This document shows positions 27,210 through 36,356 of a stretch of DNA of 64,000 bases, piece after piece; position 1 is the stretch's first letter; every line of letters starts with the position of its first letter. The translations under genes were made by a program, and so were the position numbers. The notes beneath the pieces were generated by a model. It saw nothing but the letters and a program-made list of their open reading frames with translations, did not search any database and was not told the origin of the DNA. This DNA comes from Vulgatibacter incomptus (GTDB lineage Bacteria > Myxococcota > Myxococcia > Myxococcales > Vulgatibacteraceae): positions 2,977,501-3,041,500 of the forward strand of contig NZ_CP012332.1 of assembly GCF_001263175.1 (NCBI RefSeq), given 5' to 3'.

Positions 27210-29447
27210 CTAGGGCGCGACTGCGGTCGGCGTGGCCTCCGGGCCCTGCGGCTTGTGGTCGTCGCCCGCTCCCAGACGGCTCTCGACGGACCTCGCGAAG
27301 GTCGCCAACCGGGGATCGACGCCATTCGCGGCCTTGGCGACGGCGATGTTGAAGGGATGGGGAGCGATCGGCGACAGCTGCATCCGCGGATGCGGCTCGG
27401 CGATCACCTTTCCCAGAAGAGCGATCGCGGCGGCCTGGGACCCCTCCGAGGCCCCCTCCAGCGCGGCGAGGAGCTCGTCGGGTGCGGTACGGCCAATCTC
27501 CGCGAAGCCGTCGGCCAGCTCGGCGGAGAGCGGATCGCCCTCCTCTACCTCTTCGGACACCGCGACGAGCTGCGAGATCGCGGCGGTGTTCCCGGCTACC
27601 GCCAGGTCGAAGAGCGTGTCGAGGACGGGGACCCGGCCCATGCCCCTTGCCGCGGCCCTCAGGCGCCCGAAGACGTCCGCCCCCGGCGAGAAGGCCTCGA
27701 CGACAGCGACGGCGGCGCTGCCATCCCCCCGATCGGAGCGATAGAGCGCGTCGGCGATCACGGCCCGCACGGCCGGATCGCGCTCGGTGCGGAGCGCCGC
27801 CCGGAGGAAGGTCGCGTTGCGGCTCTCCTCGACGCGGCCCAGGTCGGCATAGGTCGAGATCCGGTTGCGGAGGATGTCCAGGGGCGTGGAAGGATCGCTC
27901 GGAGGCGGCTCGGCCAGCGCGATCGCGGAGCGGCTCCCGCCCTCGGAGCCTTCGGAGGCGATGGCGGCGCCGATGGCGTCCACCCTGGGGAGCACCTGCG
28001 AGAGGCGGCCCGGGTAGTCGTTCACCACGATCGAGAACGCGTAGCGCTTGCCGGAGACCGCGTCGACGATCCCCGAGAGCGAGGTGACGTTCTGGAGCGT
28101 GCCCGTCTTCGCCCGGATGCGGCCCTCGGCGAGGGTGCCGCCGAGCCGGTGGCGAGTGGTCCCGTCGACGCCGGCGATGGGCAGCGACGCGAGGAGCTCG
28201 GGCTCGATCCGCGAGTACCGGTGGACCCACTCCAGCAGCCTGACGAGCTGGCGCGCGCTGACGCGGTTGGTGTCGTTGAGGCCGCTGCCGTTGCGGATCA
28301 CCATCGAGCCTCGCGGGATCCCGACCAGGTCGGCGAGGAAGTCCTCCATCGCCGCGGCTCCCTTGGCCCAGGTCCCGGGCGCCCCCTTCATCTCCGCGCC
28401 GATCGTCTTGAGCAGCATCTCCGACATGTGGTTCTGCGACCACTTGTTGAGCTTGTTGACCAGCACCGCCAGCGGCTCGGAGAAGTCGACGACGATGGGA
28501 ATCTTGAGCTCGGCGGGAACGGCGCTCAGGACGACCTTCCCCTTGATCTTGATCCCCTGCTCGGCCAGCACCGCGCGGAAGGTCTCGCCGGTGTAGCGGG
28601 GCGGGTTGGAGATCCGGCGGTAGAGCACCTCGCCCCGGCTCCCCTCGGCGACTCGCGCGCGAACCACGATGCGCTGCCGGTCCCCGTCGCGGCTCGACGA
28701 GGCGACCACGCGGCCACGGGCGTCGCGCGGCGCGGTATCGGCCAGGTTCTCGACCGTCAGATACGCGGAGTCGGGCTCGAGCTCGACCCGCGCTTTGGCC
28801 CCGACCGACTCGCCGGGGTGGACGTGGATCCCGACCGAGTTGAAGTTGAGGGACACAGCGCCGGCGCCCGCCATGTAGGGACGGTCGGAGTCGTCCTGCT
28901 CCCAGCCCGGCCCGTCGTAGACCGCGTCGAAGTAGGTGTCGTCGATCACGAGGTTGCCCGTGATCTCCCGGACGCCCTGGTGCCTCAGCTCCCTCGCGAG
29001 GCGGAAGAGGCGCTCGGTGGTGAGCGAGGGATCGCCCTTGCCCCGCAGGTAGAGCGAGCCCTTCACCACCCCCGCCCTCGCCGGCTCGGAGACGTAGAGC
29101 TCGGTGGCGAAGCGGAAGTTGGTGCCGAGGATCGCCATGGCGCTCACGGTCGTGAGCAGCTTCATGTTCGAAGCCGGGTTGAGGAGCTCGTCCGCGTTCC
29201 GGGCGAAGACGACCTTGCCGGTGTCCAGGTCGCTCACGAGGACACCCGTCCTCGCATCGCGGATGGGGCCGGCCCGAAGGATCTCGGCGATGGAGGCGGG
29301 GAGCTCCGGTGAGATCTCCTGCTCCCGGACCTCACTCCGCGGAGTCGGATCGGCGGCGTGCGCTCCGTCGGGAGGGAGCACCCAGGCCAGGACGCAGAAC
29401 CACGTGGCGACGAACGCAGGGTGGCGGAAAGGAGCGGCTCGAGCCAC
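27210..29447 (-). CDS. dacB: D-alanyl-D-alanine carboxypeptidase/endopeptidase (PBP4, DacB family) with C-terminal extension
   Basis: Periplasmic peptidase of the S13 family that trims or cleaves peptidoglycan peptides. The 745-residue precursor has a signal peptide ending near AHA-ADPT and the three active-site motifs: SNMK (Ser93, Lys96), SGLND as the SxN motif and KTG in RAKTGTL. The family normally ends soon after the KTG domain, about 480 residues; here some 200 more residues follow (from about residue 500), mostly helical and HEAT-like, with PAVRAVIADALYRSDRG. GTG 29447 has AAGGAT upstream and gives a good signal peptide. Confidence 0.9.
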   Translation of the reverse strand: MARAAPFRHPAFVATWFCVLAWVLPPDGAHAADPTPRSEVREQEISPELPASIAEILRAGPIRDARTGVLVSDLDTGKVVFARNADELLNPASNMKLLTTVSAMAILGTNFRFATELYVSEPARAGVVKGSLYLRGKGDPSLTTERLFRLARELRHQGVREITGNLVIDDTYFDAVYDGPGWEQDDSDRPYMAGAGAVSLNFNSVGIHVHPGESVGAKARVELEPDSAYLTVENLADTAPRDARGRVVASSSRDGDRQRIVVRARVAEGSRGEVLYRRISNPPRYTGETFRAVLAEQGIKIKGKVVLSAVPAELKIPIVVDFSEPLAVLVNKLNKWSQNHMSEMLLKTIGAEMKGAPGTWAKGAAAMEDFLADLVGIPRGSMVIRNGSGLNDTNRVSARQLVRLLEWVHRYSRIEPELLASLPIAGVDGTTRHRLGGTLAEGRIRAKTGTLQNVTSLSGIVDAVSGKRYAFSIVVNDYPGRLSQVLPRVDAIGAAIASEGSEGGSRSAIALAEPPPSDPSTPLDILRNRISTYADLGRVEESRNATFLRAALRTERDPAVRAVIADALYRSDRGDGSAAVAVVEAFSPGADVFGRLRAAARGMGRVPVLDTLFDLAVAGNTAAISQLVAVSEEVEEGDPLSAELADGFAEIGRTAPDELLAALEGASEGSQAAAIALLGKVIAEPHPRMQLSPIAPHPFNIAVAKAANGVDPRLATFARSVESRLGAGDDHKPQGPEATPTAVAP

Positions 29448-29673
29448 GGTCGGGATCCTTGGAGTTCCGAGAGAAGGGCCTTGGCGAATTGCTTGCCCTG
29501 CGAGCGCTCGGCGTCGAGATCGATAGTAGGGTCCGACGGGGCGCCAGGCAACGTGCCAGCGACCGAGCCCTCCGCGCTCGCCCCGCCGCGCTCCCGAGCT
29601 GGGGATTCGGCCTCGCGGCTCGGTCGGTTGTTGGATGGAAGGCGAGTCGACGTTACCATCCGCCTCCCATCCG

Positions 29674-31260
29674 ATGCGTAGCGTTCCTCCAACCAGCTCC
29701 CGACCCCAGCCCCTCCCGAGGAGAGCGCCCATCGCCCTCGTCCTGGCCGCGTTGGGGGCGCTCTCCGCCTGCAGGGCAGCCGAGCGGCCGTCGGACGTGA
29801 TCGTCCTCGCGATCGACGCCCCGCCGGAGACCCTCGACCGCCGGATGGCGCTCGGCCTGAACGCCATGCGGATCGCCCAGCTCGTGACACCCGGTCTCAC
29901 CCGGATCGACGAGCGCGGAGAGGCGGTGCCGGATCTGGCGGAGTCCTTCGAGGCGGAGGGGGCTCGGAAGTGGATCTTCCACCTGCGCCCCGGGCTGGCC
30001 TTCTCCGACGGGACGCCCCTGTCCGCCGAGGACGTGGTCGCGACCTTCCGCTCGGTCCTCGATCCCGCCGTCGGTTCGCCCCACCGGAGCGCCTACGGAT
30101 ACGTCGAATCGGTGGAGGCGCCGGATCCCGCCACCGTGGTCTTCCGCCTCTCCCGGCCCTTCGGAGCCATGCCGGTGGACGGGACCCTGGGGATCCTGCC
30201 CGCGCGCCTCGCCGGTCCGGAGCACCGCGACGAGCTCCGCCTCCGGCCGATTGGCGCCGGCCCCTTCGTGGTGTCCCGCTGGGACGGCGCCGACGACCTC
30301 CGGCTGGCGCCCAACCCGCGCTACTTCGGCGGCGCGCCCGTGGTCTCCCTCGAGGTCCGCACGGTCCGCGACGAGACCACCCGGATCCTCGAGCTTCGCA
30401 AGGGGCGGGTCGACGTCCTGCTGGGATCGCTGAGCGCGCCGCTGCTCCCGGCCCTCCGGGGCGAGCCGCGCCTCCAGGTGAAGGTCGGCCCCGGTGCAGG
30501 GGTCTCCTACCTCATGTTCAATATGACGGATCCGACCGTCGGCCGGAGGGAGGTCCGAGAGGCGATCGCCCTGGCCCTCGATCGGGAGGCGCTCGCCCGG
30601 TTCAAGCTCAAGGGCGCGGCCCAGGTGGCCGACACGCTCTTCCGCGAGGATCACTGGGCCTACGACGCCGGCGTCGGGAGGCGCAGCCGCGACCTCGGCC
30701 GAGCGAAGGCGCTCCTCGACGAGGCCGGCTTCCGCGAGCCGGCGGACGGCGGGCCGAGGCTGACGCTCACGCTCAAGCTCTCCACCGATCGCTTCCGGCG
30801 ATCGCTCGCGCTCGCGATGGCGTCCCAGCTCGCCGAGGCCGGGATCCGCCTCGAGCTCCAGCCCCTCGAGTGGGGCACCTTCCTCGGCGACGTGAAGCGG
30901 GGGAACTTCCAGGTCGCCTCGCTGAAGTGGCCCGCCGTCGTGGATCCCGACCTCCTCCGGCTCGCGTACCACTCGGCGTCGATCCCCTCCGAGGCCTCGG
31001 CCTGGGGCGGCGGAAACCGCATGCGGTACCGCAACGCCGAGCTCGACGCGCTCCTCGACCGGGGCCGGGAGGAGGTCGATCCCCTCGAGCGCCGCGCCGC
31101 GTACGCCGCCGCGCAGCGGATCCTGGCTCGCGACCTCCCGGCGATCCCCCTGCTCCACGAGGACGCGGTGGGCGTGATCGCCAAGACCGTGGAGGGCGTC
31201 GAGGTCGATCCCCAGGGGAGCCTGCGGAGCCTTGCCCGCGCCAGGCGGATCGTCCGATGA
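29674..31260 (+). CDS. ABC transporter substrate-binding lipoprotein, peptide/solute-binding family 5
   Basis: A 528-residue lipoprotein (Cys33 after ALGALSA) of the DppA/OppA class that captures peptides or similar solutes outside the inner membrane. Family blocks are LVTPGLTRIDERG, PDLAESFE, WIFHLRPGLAFSDGTPLSAEDVVATF and RDLPAIPLLHED. The C-terminal half has the expected DxxxAKALLDEAGF. ATG 29674 is preferred over 29635. The stop overlaps the next start as ATGA. It is divergent from dacB, so imported material could be cell-wall peptides, but that is only a guess. Confidence 0.9.
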   Translation: MRSVPPTSSRPQPLPRRAPIALVLAALGALSACRAAERPSDVIVLAIDAPPETLDRRMALGLNAMRIAQLVTPGLTRIDERGEAVPDLAESFEAEGARKWIFHLRPGLAFSDGTPLSAEDVVATFRSVLDPAVGSPHRSAYGYVESVEAPDPATVVFRLSRPFGAMPVDGTLGILPARLAGPEHRDELRLRPIGAGPFVVSRWDGADDLRLAPNPRYFGGAPVVSLEVRTVRDETTRILELRKGRVDVLLGSLSAPLLPALRGEPRLQVKVGPGAGVSYLMFNMTDPTVGRREVREAIALALDREALARFKLKGAAQVADTLFREDHWAYDAGVGRRSRDLGRAKALLDEAGFREPADGGPRLTLTLKLSTDRFRRSLALAMASQLAEAGIRLELQPLEWGTFLGDVKRGNFQVASLKWPAVVDPDLLRLAYHSASIPSEASAWGGGNRMRYRNAELDALLDRGREEVDPLERRAAYAAAQRILARDLPAIPLLHEDAVGVIAKTVEGVEVDPQGSLRSLARARRIVR

Positions 31261-32180
31261 GGCCACTGCTCCACAAGACCGCGGGGACACTCCTCGCCGC
31301 GCTTGGCGCCGTGTTCCTGGTGTCGATCTTCCTCGATCTGGTGCCGGGCGATCCGATCGACGCGATCCTCGGCGAGCAGGCGCAGGAGGCCGATCGGGCG
31401 GAGCTCCGCGCCGCGCTCCACCTGGACGATCCCCTTGCGATGCGCCTGTGGAGCTTCGCCCGCGACACCGCACGCCTCGAGCTGCGGTCGTCGGTGCCGC
31501 CATTCCAGGAGCGGGTCTTCGACACGATCGGGAGGGCGGCGCCGAACACCGCGCTCCTCGCCGGCGCGTCGCTCCTGGTGGCGATCCTCGTCGCCCTCCC
31601 GCTGGGAGTCGTGGCGGCGGCGCGGCCCGGAAGCCGTCTCGACGCGGCGGCGAGCGCGTTTGCCGTGCTCGGCGTCGCGATCCCGCGGATCTGGCTCGGG
31701 CCCCTGCTGATCCTGGTGTTCGCGATCGGCCTGGACTGGCTGCCGGTGTCCGGCCTCGAGGAGCCCGCGGGGCTCGTGCTTCCCGCCCTTACGCTGGGTC
31801 TGGCCCTGTCTGCCTTCCTGGCCCGCATGATCCGCGCGTCGCTCCTGGACGCCACCGGCGAGGACTACGTGCGGACCGCCCGGGCGAAGGGGCTCTCGGA
31901 GGCGCGGGTGATCGCGAAGCACGCCCTGCGGAACGCGCTCCTCCCCGTGCTCACGGTGCTGGGGCTCCAGCTCGGCGCGCTCCTCGGCGGCGCGGTGATC
32001 ACGGAGAAGGTCTTCAACTACCCGGGGATGGGGAGCCTCCTGCTCCAGGCGATCGATCGGCGGGACTACAACATGGTCCGCGCCTGCGTCCTCGCCTTCA
32101 CGCTCGCCTACGTCGCCGTGAACCTCCTCACGGACCTGGCCTACGCCGCGGCCGATCCACGGGTCCGGAGGCGTCGATGA
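31257..32180 (+). CDS. ABC transporter permease, DppB/OppB type
   Basis: A 307-residue integral membrane subunit of a peptide-type importer. The N-terminal helix TLLAALGAVFLVSIFLDLVPGDP matches the DppB signature, followed by helices and the cytoplasmic coupling loop ARAKGLSEARVIAKHALRNALLPVL (EAA motif), then GALLGGAVITEKVFNYPGMG. Starts on the ATGA overlap with the binding-protein gene and ends on an ATGA overlap with the next permease. Confidence 0.93.
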   Translation: MRPLLHKTAGTLLAALGAVFLVSIFLDLVPGDPIDAILGEQAQEADRAELRAALHLDDPLAMRLWSFARDTARLELRSSVPPFQERVFDTIGRAAPNTALLAGASLLVAILVALPLGVVAAARPGSRLDAAASAFAVLGVAIPRIWLGPLLILVFAIGLDWLPVSGLEEPAGLVLPALTLGLALSAFLARMIRASLLDATGEDYVRTARAKGLSEARVIAKHALRNALLPVLTVLGLQLGALLGGAVITEKVFNYPGMGSLLLQAIDRRDYNMVRACVLAFTLAYVAVNLLTDLAYAAADPRVRRRR

Positions 32181-33064
32181 GGCCGCTCGCGAATCCGCCC
32201 CTGCCCGAGCGAATCGGGGACGCCGGCGCCCCGCCCCCCGCCCGGCGACGGCGTCCTTTGCTTCGGGGCTTCGGGCCGTGGATGGGCCTCGGGATCGTGG
32301 CGACGCTCTGCCTGGTGGCGCTCGTCGCGCCCCTCGTCGGCGGCGTCGATCCGCGGGCGATCTCCCTCGAGAACGAGCTCGCCCCACCGGGCGGCGCCCA
32401 CCTCCTGGGCACCGCGGAGAACGGCGTCGACGTCCTCGCCCAGCTCCTCCATGGCGCCCGGACCTCGCTACTCGTGGGCCTCGCCGCCACCCTCCTCTCG
32501 ACAGTCGTGGGGACGCTCCTGGGAGCGGTGGCGGCCTACCGCGGCGGGATCGCGGAAGAGCTCCTCATGCGCGTGGTGGACGTGCTCCTCGCGTTCCCGG
32601 GGATCCTCCTCGCGATCTTCATCACCGCGGTCCTCGGCCCGTCGCTCTGGAACGTGATCATCGCGCTCTGCGCAACGGGCTGGACCGGCTACGCGCGCCT
32701 CGCCCGCGCGCAGGTGCTGGCTCTCCGGGACCGCGACTTCGTCCAATCGGCGCGGGCCCTTGGCGCGTCTGGGCCGCGGATCGTGCTCCGCCACCTCCTG
32801 CCGAACCTGCTCGGTCCCGTGGTGGTCCAGGCGACCTTCGGCGTCCCGGGCGCGATGCTCTCCGAGGCCTCTCTCTCCTTCCTGGGCCTGGGCGTGCCGC
32901 CGGGCACTCCGTCGTGGGGCGCGCTGGTGGACCAGGGGACGCAGTACCTGATGATCGCACCGCACGTGGCGCTCTTCCCCGGTGTGGCCATCGCGCTCTC
33001 CGTGCTCGGCTTCAATCTTCTCGGCGACGGTCTTCGCGACAGGCTCGATCCCAGGCGACGTTGA
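32177..33064 (+). CDS. ABC transporter permease, DppC/OppC type
   Basis: A 295-residue partner permease. It has the family PNELAPP-like segment ENELAPPGGAHLLGTAENGVD, a coupling loop ARALGASGPRIVLRHLLPN and the C-terminal ALSVLGFNLLGDGLRDRLDPR. Five to six membrane helices are visible. No ATP-binding subunits (DppD/DppF) follow: the next gene is a YihY protein on the other strand whose 3' end overlaps this gene by 53 bases. The complex must borrow ATPases encoded elsewhere. Confidence 0.93.
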   Translation: MRPLANPPLPERIGDAGAPPPARRRRPLLRGFGPWMGLGIVATLCLVALVAPLVGGVDPRAISLENELAPPGGAHLLGTAENGVDVLAQLLHGARTSLLVGLAATLLSTVVGTLLGAVAAYRGGIAEELLMRVVDVLLAFPGILLAIFITAVLGPSLWNVIIALCATGWTGYARLARAQVLALRDRDFVQSARALGASGPRIVLRHLLPNLLGPVVVQATFGVPGAMLSEASLSFLGLGVPPGTPSWGALVDQGTQYLMIAPHVALFPGVAIALSVLGFNLLGDGLRDRLDPRRR

Positions 33065-33851
33065 GCTCCGCGCCCAGGAAGATCGCGATCGACGAGATCC
33101 ACATCCACACCAGGAGGATCACGAAGCCGCCCAGCGTCCCGTAGGTGATGTCGTAGCTCCCGAGGTGAGATACGTAGACGGCGAAGCCGTGGGACGCGAG
33201 GATCCAGACGAGCACGGCGACGACCGAGCCGGGCGTGATCAAGCGGATCGGCGCCTTCGTCTCCGGGAGCACGTGGTAGAGGACGGCGAGGATCACCATC
33301 ATCATCGCCGCGGACACCGGGAAGCGGAGCCAGAGGAGTCCGTTGCCGATGGCCTTCCCGACGGTATCGGCGATCGCCGGGATCACGACCAGCAGCAGGC
33401 CCGAAACCAGGACCATCAGGGCGGCGCCAAGGGTGGAGGCGGCGGCGATCGCCCGCTCCTTCCAGAACGGGCGGGTCTTCGGAGCCCGATAGATCCGGTT
33501 CAAGCCTCGGCTCAGCGCCGCGAAGCCGCTCGATGCGGCCCAGAAAGCGCCGACCGCGCCGAGGGTGAGGAGCCCCGTGCTGCCCTGCACCAGGGACTTG
33601 AGCTCGGTACGCAGGATCTTCGTCGCCTCGGTGGGCGCGAGCCGCTGGAGCGGCTCCAGGAGGTTCTCCTCGATCTGCGTCCGGAAGACGATGGTGGCCA
33701 GGGCCACAAGGAAGATCAGGAACGGGAAGAGGGCGAGGATCGCGTAGAACGCGAGGGCGGCGGCGAGATCGGTGGCGTCGTCCTCCCTCCACTGCTGGAA
33801 GAGACGGTGGGCGAGGATCCTCGGGTGGGGAATGCACCACCGCCACTTCAT
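33012..33851 (-). CDS. YihY/BrkB family inner-membrane protein
   Basis: A 279-residue membrane protein of the YihY/UPF0761 (BrkB) family with about six helices. Signatures are TDLAAALAFYAILALFPFLI near residue 28, LTLGAVGAFWAASSGFAALSRGLNRIY and the C-terminal YGTLGGFVILLVWMWISS. Its function is not established; older ribonuclease BN annotation for this family is wrong. ATG 33851. Its last 53 bases lie antisense to the end of the dppC-like permease. Confidence 0.92.
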   Translation of the reverse strand: MKWRWCIPHPRILAHRLFQQWREDDATDLAAALAFYAILALFPFLIFLVALATIVFRTQIEENLLEPLQRLAPTEATKILRTELKSLVQGSTGLLTLGAVGAFWAASSGFAALSRGLNRIYRAPKTRPFWKERAIAAASTLGAALMVLVSGLLLVVIPAIADTVGKAIGNGLLWLRFPVSAAMMMVILAVLYHVLPETKAPIRLITPGSVVAVLVWILASHGFAVYVSHLGSYDITYGTLGGFVILLVWMWISSIAIFLGAELNVAWDRACREDRRRED

Positions 33852-33901
33852 CGTCGGCCCCCTACTCGCCCGCCCGTTGCTCTCACGTTGCGAAGACGGC
33901 G

Positions 33902-34543
33902 ATGCGCCGATACGTTGCGGCGCCGATGCGCCGGATCGTCCCCACCCTCGTCGCCATCTCCGGATTCTCCGCTGCCTGCAGCGTCGCCGATCCCCCGCCG
34001 GGCGAGCTCATCGGCGGCTTCCGCTTCGTGGCGACGTTGGATCAGGGCTCTTCCGAAGATCGCTGTCTCTTCGGGGGATCGCCGTCCCAGCTCGACTTCG
34101 AAGGGATCCTCTCCTTCGACCCGGAGAGCCGGAAGCTCTGGGTCTCGACGGAGAAGGTCCGGTGGGAGGGGACGCTCGATGGCGCCCGGTTCTCCACCCG
34201 GACGCCCGTCGAGGGCCCGGGGATCCCGCGACGGCTCGCGGCCTGCACGTGCACGCTCGCGTTTTCCGAAGTGCTCGAGGGCGACCTCCTCGGCGCGCGG
34301 GATTGCGGTCAATCGCTCGAAGCGCCGGAGGAGCCGGGGGCCAGCGCCGATCGGACCTGCCCGGCGACCCTGCCCGACGGGAGCCTGAGCTGGAGCGCGT
34401 GCGGCTGCGTCGTCGGCGCCCTCCGCGAGGAAGTCGAGTTCCCGGCGGACGAGCCCGAATGCGTCTGCATCGTCGACGGCGTGAAGCAGCCCGCGCCGAG
34501 CCGCTGCGAGATCTCCTACCAGCTCAAAGGAACCTTGCCGTGA
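33902..34543 (+). CDS. Cysteine-containing lipoprotein of unknown function
   Basis: A 213-residue lipoprotein with signal MRRYVAAPMRRIVPTLVAISGFSAAC (Cys26); an ATG at 33926 would give a shorter but also valid signal. The mature protein has about ten cysteines, including CTCTLAFSEV and CGCVVGALRE, suggesting disulfides, and a beta-rich N-terminal part. No family recognised. Its stop overlaps the queC GTG start as GTGA, so both are co-translated, although a functional link to queuosine synthesis is not evident. Confidence 0.7.
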   Translation: MRRYVAAPMRRIVPTLVAISGFSAACSVADPPPGELIGGFRFVATLDQGSSEDRCLFGGSPSQLDFEGILSFDPESRKLWVSTEKVRWEGTLDGARFSTRTPVEGPGIPRRLAACTCTLAFSEVLEGDLLGARDCGQSLEAPEEPGASADRTCPATLPDGSLSWSACGCVVGALREEVEFPADEPECVCIVDGVKQPAPSRCEISYQLKGTLP

Positions 34544-35235
34544 AAAGAGGCGTCGTCCTTCTCTCGGGGGGCCTGGATTCCACCACCTGCCTGGCGATCG
34601 CGACCCGCCGCGACGGCCTCGAGGCCCACTGCCTGTCGTTCGACTACGGCCAGCGCCATCGGCAGGAGATCGAGCACGCCGCCACGGTGGCGGCCGCCCT
34701 CGGCGCGGCCTCGCACCGCGTGGCGCGGATGGATCTCTCGGAGGTCTCCCGGAGCGCGCTCCTCGACCGGACGATCGAGGTGCCGAAGGATCGCGAGCCG
34801 GGCCGGATCGGCGACGATCTCCCATCGACCTACGTCCCCGCCCGCAACACGATCTTCCTCGCCGTCGCCCTCGGAATGGCCGAGACCCTGGGCGCCGAAG
34901 CCATCTACCTCGGGGTGAACGCCCTCGACTACAGCGGGTACCCCGACTGCCGGCCCGCCTTCGTGAAGGCCTTCGCCGACCTGGCCCGCGCGGCCTGCGA
35001 GGATCGGGCCCCAAGGATCGAGTCGCCCCTTCTCTACCTGACCAAGGCGGAGATCATCCGCCTCGGATCGTCGCTCGGAGTGGATTACTCCATCACCCAC
35101 TCCTGCTACGACCCCAGCGCCGAAGGGTGGGCGTGCGGGCGCTGCGACGCGTGCCTCCTGCGCAGCCGGGGCTTCGCCGAGGCCGGCGTCCCGGATCCCA
35201 CCCGCTACACGCTCGGCGAGGCCGGGCGGGCCTAG
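34540..35235 (+). CDS. queC: 7-cyano-7-deazaguanine synthase QueC
   Basis: ATP-dependent enzyme making preQ0 from 7-carboxy-7-deazaguanine in queuosine biosynthesis. The 231-residue product has the PP-loop VVLLSGGLDSTTCLA at the N-terminus, SFDYGQRHRQE, the YVPARNTIFLAVA and GVNALDYSGYPDCRP blocks, and the zinc-binding cysteines in SCYDP and ACGRCDACLLR. GTG start inside the upstream stop (GTGA) with AAGGAACC before it. No other queuosine genes are in the window. Confidence 0.96.
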   Translation: MKRGVVLLSGGLDSTTCLAIATRRDGLEAHCLSFDYGQRHRQEIEHAATVAAALGAASHRVARMDLSEVSRSALLDRTIEVPKDREPGRIGDDLPSTYVPARNTIFLAVALGMAETLGAEAIYLGVNALDYSGYPDCRPAFVKAFADLARAACEDRAPRIESPLLYLTKAEIIRLGSSLGVDYSITHSCYDPSAEGWACGRCDACLLRSRGFAEAGVPDPTRYTLGEAGRA

Positions 35236-35237
35236 GG

Positions 35238-35444
35238 CTAGCCTCCGATCCGTTGGACGTTCGCGGCCTGGAGCCCCTTGGGCCCCTGCACGACCTCGAA
35301 CTCCACCCGGTCGCCCTCGTTCAGGCTCCGGAAGCCCTCAGCCGAGATCGCGGTGTGATGTACGAAGACGTCTTCGCCGTCGTCCCGCGAGATGAAACCG
35401 AAGCCCTTCCCGTCGTTGAACCACTTCACCGTGCCCTGCGCCAT
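35238..35444 (-). CDS. Cold-shock domain protein (CspA family)
   Basis: A 68-residue single cold-shock domain with both RNA-binding motifs, KGFGFISRD (RNP1) and VFVHHTAI (RNP2), after [11 protein letters not shown]. Such proteins melt RNA secondary structure. ATG 35444 is the canonical start with GGGAACG upstream; a start at 35468 adds eight residues. Convergent with queC, with two bases between the stops. Confidence 0.95.
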   Translation of the reverse strand: MAQGTVKWFNDGKGFGFISRDDGEDVFVHHTAISAEGFRSLNEGDRVEFEVVQGPKGLQAANVQRIGG

Positions 35445-35544
35445 CGTTCCCACGCTCCGCCCCGGCACGCCTCGCCGGTCTCCTGATCCGGGCTCGATTC
35501 CCCGGCCCGTATCGCTGCCGGGATAAAGCCGCCCGCAGCGCCGG

Positions 35545-35550
35545 TATTAT
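35545..35550 (+). promoter_or_regulatory. Candidate -10 element TATTAT before the Smr gene
   Basis: TATTAT lies 19 bases before the ATG at 35570, in a region otherwise almost all G+C. The expected -35 position (GATAAA) is poor. Confidence 0.3.
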
Positions 35551-35569
35551 AGGGAGCGAGGAGCGACGG

Positions 35570-36244
35570 ATGGCAAAGGCACGACCCTTCAACAACCCCT
35601 TCGGAGACCTCGTTCTCAGGGACGAGCCCGTGAAGGAGGCCCCGAAGGAGCTGCCCGCCCTCGCGCCGGAGCGGCCGGCACCTGCGTCTGCGCGGCCGGA
35701 GAACGTCGCGGACGAGACGGAGCTCTTCTTTGCCTTCGTGGGCGACGTGGAGCCGGTCCGCAGGGGACCGCCGACCACCGCCCCGGCGCCTCCCCCTCCC
35801 GAGTTCGCTCAACGGATCGCGGACGAGGACGCCGAGGCCCTGGCGGAGCTCTGCGAGCTCGTCGCCGGGACGGCGCCCTTCGATCTGGCGAGCTCCGACG
35901 AGTACATCGAAGGGTCGGTCGCAAGCCTCGACCGGCGGGTGGTCCGCCGGCTCCGCGCCGGAGATTACGCGGTGCAAGGACACCTCGACCTCCACGGCCT
36001 CACCAGGCCCGAGGCGAAAGAGGCGCTCGGCCTCTTCGTGGAGGAGAGCCGCAGGAAGGGCCGGCGCTGCGTCGTCGTGATCCACGGCCGCGGCCTCCAC
36101 TCCAAGGATCAGATCCCGGTCCTCAAGGAAGGGGTCCAGGTCTGGCTGTCTCAGGGGCGGATCGGCTCCAACGTGCTGGCGTTCGCGACGGCCCGGCAAC
36201 ACGACGGAGGCGCCGGGGCGGTCTACGTGCTCCTGCGCCGGTAG
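35570..36244 (+). CDS. Smr/MutS2-type domain protein
   Basis: A 224-residue protein. The first 75 residues are proline-rich and polar; the Smr domain fills residues about 130-224 with LDLHGLTRPEAKEAL, RCVVVIHGRGLHS and the ending RQHDGGAGAVYVLLRR. Smr domains are nucleases on DNA or RNA; in Escherichia coli SmrB cleaves mRNA behind collided ribosomes. The domain order and length resemble that stand-alone group. ATG 35570 with GAGGAG upstream. Confidence 0.9.
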   Translation: MAKARPFNNPFGDLVLRDEPVKEAPKELPALAPERPAPASARPENVADETELFFAFVGDVEPVRRGPPTTAPAPPPPEFAQRIADEDAEALAELCELVAGTAPFDLASSDEYIEGSVASLDRRVVRRLRAGDYAVQGHLDLHGLTRPEAKEALGLFVEESRRKGRRCVVVIHGRGLHSKDQIPVLKEGVQVWLSQGRIGSNVLAFATARQHDGGAGAVYVLLRR

Positions 36245-36298
36245 GCGATGCGGTGCGTTTCTCGTGTCGACGCCGTGACTCGGAGCGACCGAGGGCCT

Positions 36299-36327
36299 TT
36301 GAGGCATGTAGGCAAGCCTGCTAGCTT
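36299..36327 (+). promoter_or_regulatory. Candidate promoter of the tryptophan-dioxygenase-like gene
   Basis: TTGAGG (36299-36304), a 17-base spacer and TAGCTT (36322-36327) give a plausible sigma70 promoter with a start about 36334, 23 bases before the ATG at 36357. The spacer holds a short AGGC-AA-GCCT inverted repeat. Confidence 0.35.
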
Positions 36328-36356
36328 GGTGCGCCAAACGTCCGCAGGAGTCCGAG

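Noticed and set aside
34500-34545. preQ1 riboswitch before queC
   Set aside because: queC starts inside the stop codon of the upstream gene with a normal ribosome-binding site, leaving no room for a leader.
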